Shown in pieces: positions 60,797 through 64,000 of a stretch of 64,000 nt of DNA (within the stretch, counting starts at the first letter, position 1; every line of letters starts with the position of its first letter). The position numbers were made by a program, and so were the translations under genes. The stretch comes from Pseudomonas sp. RIT-PI-r. GTDB lineage: Bacteria; Pseudomonadota; Gammaproteobacteria; Pseudomonadales; Pseudomonadaceae. The notes under the pieces were generated by a model. That model was not told where the DNA came from, ran no database searches, and saw nothing but the letters and a program-made list of their open reading frames with translations. The stretch lies in the NCBI RefSeq assembly GCF_001297015.1, contig NZ_LIGE01000025.1, positions 186,001 through 250,000 of the forward strand, read 5' to 3'.

Positions 60797-61735
60797 ATGC
60801 TGATCAAAGGTGAACGGGCCGCCACAGGGTGTGGTTTGGTGGCGATTGTTTTGTGGAGTACCGCCGCCGGATTGATCAGGGGCGTCAGCGAGCACTTCGG
60901 CCCGCTGGGTGGCGCTGCGCTGATCTATTCGCTGGGCGCCATGCTGTTGCTGGTGTTCCTCGGCCGCCCGCGGATTCGTTCGACTTCCAGGCTCTATCTG
61001 GTGCTCGGCAGCGCATTGTTCGTCGCTTATGAGGTGTGCCTGTCGTTGGCGCTGGGTTTCGCCAGTGATCGCCATCAAGCCATCGAACTGGGCGTGGTCA
61101 ATTATCTGTGGCCGTGCCTGACCGTGGTGCTGGCGATCGTCATGAACGGGCAGAAAACCCGCTGGTTCATCATTCCCGGCTCCGCGCTGGCTATTTTCGG
61201 CATCTTGTGGGTGGTCAGTGGCGAGGGGTTGTCGCTGCCGGGGATTGTGCGCAATGTTCAGTCCAACCCGTTGAGCTACAGCCTTGCATTGACCTGTGCG
61301 ATCACCTTTGCGCTGTATTGCAATGTCACGCGTCGCTATGCCGGCGGGCAGAATCTGGTGGTGCTGTTTTTCGTATTGACGTCCGTGGTGTTGTGGTTGA
61401 AGTGGTACCTCAGTCTCGAACAGATTCCGCCATTCACCTGGGCAAACTCTTTGGAACTGCTGGCGGCGGGCATCGCCATGGCCGGTGGCTACGCACTCTG
61501 GAACATCGGCATCCTGCGGGGAAACCTGACCTTGCTGGCGACCGCGTCCTACTCCGCACCGGTGCTGTCGTCGGCGTTCGCCGCGCTGTGGCTGGGCGTC
61601 AGTTTGCAGATGCAGTTCTGGCAGGGCGCCGTGCTGGTGACGGTGGGCTCGCTACTGTGTTGGCAGGCGACCCGGCAGCACAAGGTTTCCCAGGCAACTC
61701 CGATCAAGGTCAGCGTGGGCGAACCCCCTCACTGA
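60797..61735 (+). CDS. Aromatic amino acid exporter, DMT superfamily (YddG-like)
   Basis: Two adjacent ATG codons (60794 and 60797) follow AGGAG; the second has the better spacing. The 312-residue protein has ten hydrophobic helices in two EamA repeats: GLVAIVLWSTAAGLIRGVSE at the start and GGYALWNIGILRGNLTLLATASYSAP near residue 230 (quoted in part), both typical of YddG. YddG exports aromatic amino acids and related compounds. It is divergent from the MFS gene. Confidence 0.88.
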   Translation: MLIKGERAATGCGLVAIVLWSTAAGLIRGVSEHFGPLGGAALIYSLGAMLLLVFLGRPRIRSTSRLYLVLGSALFVAYEVCLSLALGFASDRHQAIELGVVNYLWPCLTVVLAIVMNGQKTRWFIIPGSALAIFGILWVVSGEGLSLPGIVRNVQSNPLSYSLALTCAITFALYCNVTRRYAGGQNLVVLFFVLTSVVLWLKWYLSLEQIPPFTWANSLELLAAGIAMAGGYALWNIGILRGNLTLLATASYSAPVLSSAFAALWLGVSLQMQFWQGAVLVTVGSLLCWQATRQHKVSQATPIKVSVGEPPH

Positions 61736-61923
61736 AAGAGACCTTAGCGGTCACCCCTTGCCTGATGCTAAATTGCGGCTGTCACAAGTCTCCCGCAATT
61801 GAGTCTCGACAGGCTCAGAGAAATTCAGTGTTGATGCTCTTTTATGTGCAAAAGAAGCTGGCCGAAGCAGGCCAGAAAAACGCCAGTGCAATGGCTGATC
61901 AATAGTGGGGACTGAAATTTAGA

Positions 61924-62487
61924 ATGCGCCGCTTAATAGCTCATGGATGTGTTGTTGTCAGTATCGCGATGCTGTGTTCAGGATGTACCTCCTATGCGAC
62001 CGTGCCGACAATCAACGAGCGAGCCGGAAATGGAACACAGGAAATCATCTCCAGCTTCAGTTACGAAATAGACTCTCCCTGGAAAAACAGTCGCCTTGGC
62101 AAAGACGCCTATGCGCTGACAAAGAACATGATTCCAAATGCACAGGATCTCAGCTCCAGCCCCACAGCCTCGAGCCGCCCTGCACTGGAAATAAAAATCT
62201 CGGAATTTTCATTGGGTGGCGCTTGCACGCAAGAGTATTTGACGGGGTTGAGTTTTGGTTTGATTCCGAGTTGGTGTACAAGGCCCGACCTGTTCAAGTT
62301 TGAGTTCATTCTGAATAAAGAAAACGGCGTTTGCAGGCAAAAAACCTATTCAGTAAACGCCACAACGGTTTCACATCTCGTGGTGATTCCATTTGCACTG
62401 TCGCAGCCCGACAAGCGACCACTGACCCTTGATCAGGCTTCGCTAAAAGATTTCCTTCAAGCAGATCAATGTTCCAAAGGCTTGTGA
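61924..62487 (+). CDS. Lipoprotein, unknown
   Basis: The 187-residue protein begins MRRLIAHGCVVVSIAMLCSGC, a lipoprotein signal with lipobox CSGC at residue 21. It continues with a beta-rich region containing paired cysteines (GGACTQEYL, SWCTRPDLF, NGVCRQKTY). I do not recognise the family. The four periplasmic cysteines suggest two disulfides. Base composition is lower in GC than its neighbours, which hints at acquisition. It converges with the MFS gene 8 bases away. Confidence 0.7.
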   Translation: MRRLIAHGCVVVSIAMLCSGCTSYATVPTINERAGNGTQEIISSFSYEIDSPWKNSRLGKDAYALTKNMIPNAQDLSSSPTASSRPALEIKISEFSLGGACTQEYLTGLSFGLIPSWCTRPDLFKFEFILNKENGVCRQKTYSVNATTVSHLVVIPFALSQPDKRPLTLDQASLKDFLQADQCSKGL

Positions 62488-62495
62488 CCAGCGCA

Positions 62496-63659
62496 TCAGG
62501 CTTTCAAAAATCTCGCGGCGTAACTGACAAACAACAATAGAAAAACCAAGCCACCCAACGCGACCACCAGCGTACTGAGGTGCGCAACCATGCCGATAAA
62601 TGCCGGCCCCATGAGAATGCCGGCATAGCCCATGGAGATGATCGCCGGGATGGCGGTGCGCTGGGGCATGCGCTGTTGCCGGCCCGCCGCGGTAAACAGC
62701 ACCGGGACAATGTTCGAGCATCCGATACCGACCAAGGCATAGCCCAGCAATGACGCCTGCCAGCTCTCGAACACCAGCGAAACCAGCATGCCTGCCGCCG
62801 CGCAGATCCCGCCCAGCGCCACCACGCGAACGCCACCCAGTCGGCTGACGATGGCGTCTCCGGTCAGGCGCCCGAGCGTCATCGCCGCCGCAAAACTCGC
62901 ATAGCCCAAACCGGCGTAGCTGGGTTCCATTGCGCGTTGCGAGGCGAGGAAAACCGCGCTCCAGTCGAGCATGGCGCCCTCAGTCAGGAAAACAATGAAA
63001 CACAGGCAGCCCAAAAGCAGAACGATCCCCCGTGGCATCGCCAACAACGGGCCATCTCTCTCGGTGCCATAGGGCAGCAAACCTGGCGCAGCCTTGTACA
63101 GCGCGGCAAGGATGATCGCCACCAGACACAACACCGACAGCAGCGGATCCAGCCCCAGGCTGAGCATCGCCGTCATGGCCCCGGCACCGGCGATGCCACC
63201 GACACTGTAGAGCCCGTGGAAACCTGATTGCAGGGTTTCGCCGCTGTTCTTTTCAACAATGATCGACTGGATATTGATTGCGCAATCGAGCATGCCCATG
63301 CTCGCGCCGAACCCCAGTACGGCAAGGGCCAGCCCCGGCAGCCAGGTCAGATGGCTGAGCATCGGCAGCACCGAGCACAACGCGAGCGTTGAGCAGATGA
63401 TCACTGGCCGGCAGCCAAAACGTGCGGTCAGGTAACCGGCAAATGGCATGGCGACGATCGAGCCGATACCAAATCCCAGCAACAACAGGCCCAGTCCACC
63501 GTCGTCCAGCCCCGTGCGCGCTTTGACTAACGGCACGAGTGGCGCCCAGGCCGACATCACGATGCCGGTGATCAAGAATATGATGCGGGTCGACACGCGT
63601 TCGCCGTAGTTTGCATAAGTCGCCACGGATGATGTCGGGGTGTTCATTGAGGCGGACAT
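62496..63659 (-). CDS. MFS transporter, FucP/YbjJ-like
   Basis: I start at the ATG at 63659 (MSASMNTPTSS), with a second ATG 12 bases later possible. The 387-residue protein has 12 helices: ITGIVMSAWAPLVPLVKARTG as TM1 and GFGASMGMLDCAINIQSIIVE in the first half, with GFHGLYSVGGIAGAGAM. These HGLYSxGG and N(I)Q motifs are those of YbjJ-like transporters, whose substrate is unknown. It lies between the lipoprotein and the terminal Rieske gene. Confidence 0.87.
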   Translation of the reverse strand: MSASMNTPTSSVATYANYGERVSTRIIFLITGIVMSAWAPLVPLVKARTGLDDGGLGLLLLGFGIGSIVAMPFAGYLTARFGCRPVIICSTLALCSVLPMLSHLTWLPGLALAVLGFGASMGMLDCAINIQSIIVEKNSGETLQSGFHGLYSVGGIAGAGAMTAMLSLGLDPLLSVLCLVAIILAALYKAAPGLLPYGTERDGPLLAMPRGIVLLLGCLCFIVFLTEGAMLDWSAVFLASQRAMEPSYAGLGYASFAAAMTLGRLTGDAIVSRLGGVRVVALGGICAAAGMLVSLVFESWQASLLGYALVGIGCSNIVPVLFTAAGRQQRMPQRTAIPAIISMGYAGILMGPAFIGMVAHLSTLVVALGGLVFLLLFVSYAARFLKA

Positions 63660-63725
63660 CCTTATCGGTGTCTCCCGGCTTTTTTGGCTACAAGCCGGAA
63701 TAACAGCTTTTCGAAGCAAAAGAGT

Positions 63726-63756
63726 CCCTTCCAGCATCCGTCGGGATGCTGAAGGG
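63726..63756 (-). terminator. Terminator after the Rieske oxygenase gene
   Basis: CAGCATCC, loop GTCG, GGATGCTG, extended by CCCTT/AAGGG with one bulged base. On the minus strand it is followed by ACTCTTTTG and lies 32 bases beyond the Rieske stop, so it probably ends that transcript. Confidence 0.75.
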
Positions 63757-63787
63757 AGGGGGTGTGGACTCGTCTGGAGAACGCCGA

Positions 63788-64000
63788 TCAGCCAACAGAC
63801 TTCAAAGGGATGGGGCCTTTGAGCCGATCCATCATGGTCGCGCAGTACCAGTCATCGAACTGACAAACGCCGGTCTCGGCCGTTTCCGAATAAGGACCCG
63901 GTTCGTACGACGGCGATGTCACGCCCCGCTGGGTGCCCTCGACCAGCGTGCGGTCCTGATCGTTGGTGGCAATCCAGACTTTGGTCAGGCGATCGATATT
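63788..64000 (-). CDS. Rieske oxygenase alpha subunit, C-terminal fragment (window edge)
   Basis: The minus strand reads in frame from the right edge for 70 codons to a TGA at 63790-63788. The residues include TKVWIATNDQDRTLVEGTQRG in part, then PSYEPGPYSETAETGVCQFDDWY. The PGPYS....GV.QF..WY pattern resembles the end of GbcA-type glycine betaine monooxygenase and stachydrine demethylase alpha subunits. The rest of the gene is outside the window, so the substrate cannot be judged. Confidence 0.7.
   Translation of the reverse strand, partial: NIDRLTKVWIATNDQDRTLVEGTQRGVTSPSYEPGPYSETAETGVCQFDDWYCATMMDRLKGPIPLKSVG

Noticed and set aside
1-64000. Prophage, insertion sequence, CRISPR array, tRNA or rRNA
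   Set aside because: No transposase or phage proteins, no regularly spaced repeats and no cloverleaf-like or rRNA-like stretches were seen on either strand.

Overview
The window is GC-rich, gene-dense bacterial DNA. It most resembles a fluorescent-group Pseudomonas: it has a Pseudomonas-type gallate (gal) gene set, many LysR/TetR/AraC regulators each paired with a transporter or oxidoreductase, a DUF2790 periplasmic protein and an SdsA-type alkylsulfatase. This assignment is from protein resemblance only. No rRNA, tRNA, insertion sequence, prophage or CRISPR array was seen.

Layout. (a) 1-4785: an exopolysaccharide export operon on the minus strand (RfaH-like antiterminator, outer-membrane beta-barrel, Wza-like export protein, Wzz/Wzc-like protein cut by the window edge). 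Its leader holds a good promoter, a strong hairpin and an ops-like element. A sugar-nucleotide epimerase lies divergently. (b) 4820-8986: a TetR-controlled redox cluster (old yellow enzyme, SDR, an internally deleted alpha/beta hydrolase, zinc-independent oxidoreductase). (c) 8996-14090: a molybdenum hydroxylase operon (2Fe-2S, Mo and triheme cytochrome subunits, XdhC). (d) 14168-20401: AraC/MFS pair, lipoprotein, alkylsulfatase, small membrane protein. (e) 20719-27927: gallate degradation, galT-galA-(galP remnant)-galR-galBCD, with a conserved box before galT and before galB. (f) 27904-30109: an islet of small unknown genes separated by degenerate palindromic repeats. (g) 30143-38842: LysR/MFS pair, then TetR, FadL-like porin and an RND efflux pair, tied together by a shared 24-bp dyad. 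(h) 38849-49619: purine uptake and deamination, a LysR-SSADH-quinone reductase cluster, SMP-30 protein, class V aminotransferase and a Tmk-like kinase. (i) 49704-59078: Rieske oxygenase, gamma-glutamyltransferase-like hydrolase, GntR regulator, amidohydrolase and a branched-chain-amino-acid-type ABC transporter in which permease and both ATPases are one polypeptide. (j) 59182-64000: transporters, a lipoprotein and the C-terminus of a Rieske oxygenase.

The best candidate for an undescribed system is region (i). A doubled TTGCTAGCAA palindrome lies just upstream of both the GGT-like gene and the distant substrate-binding-protein gene, so the resident GntR protein probably controls both arms of one uptake and catabolic pathway whose substrate I cannot name. 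Next are the RfaH-like gene sitting behind its own ops-like element, and the TetR/FadL/RND regulon. Two genes (alpha/beta hydrolase, OprD-type porin) have lost their middles while keeping both ends, so parts of the catabolic equipment are decaying.
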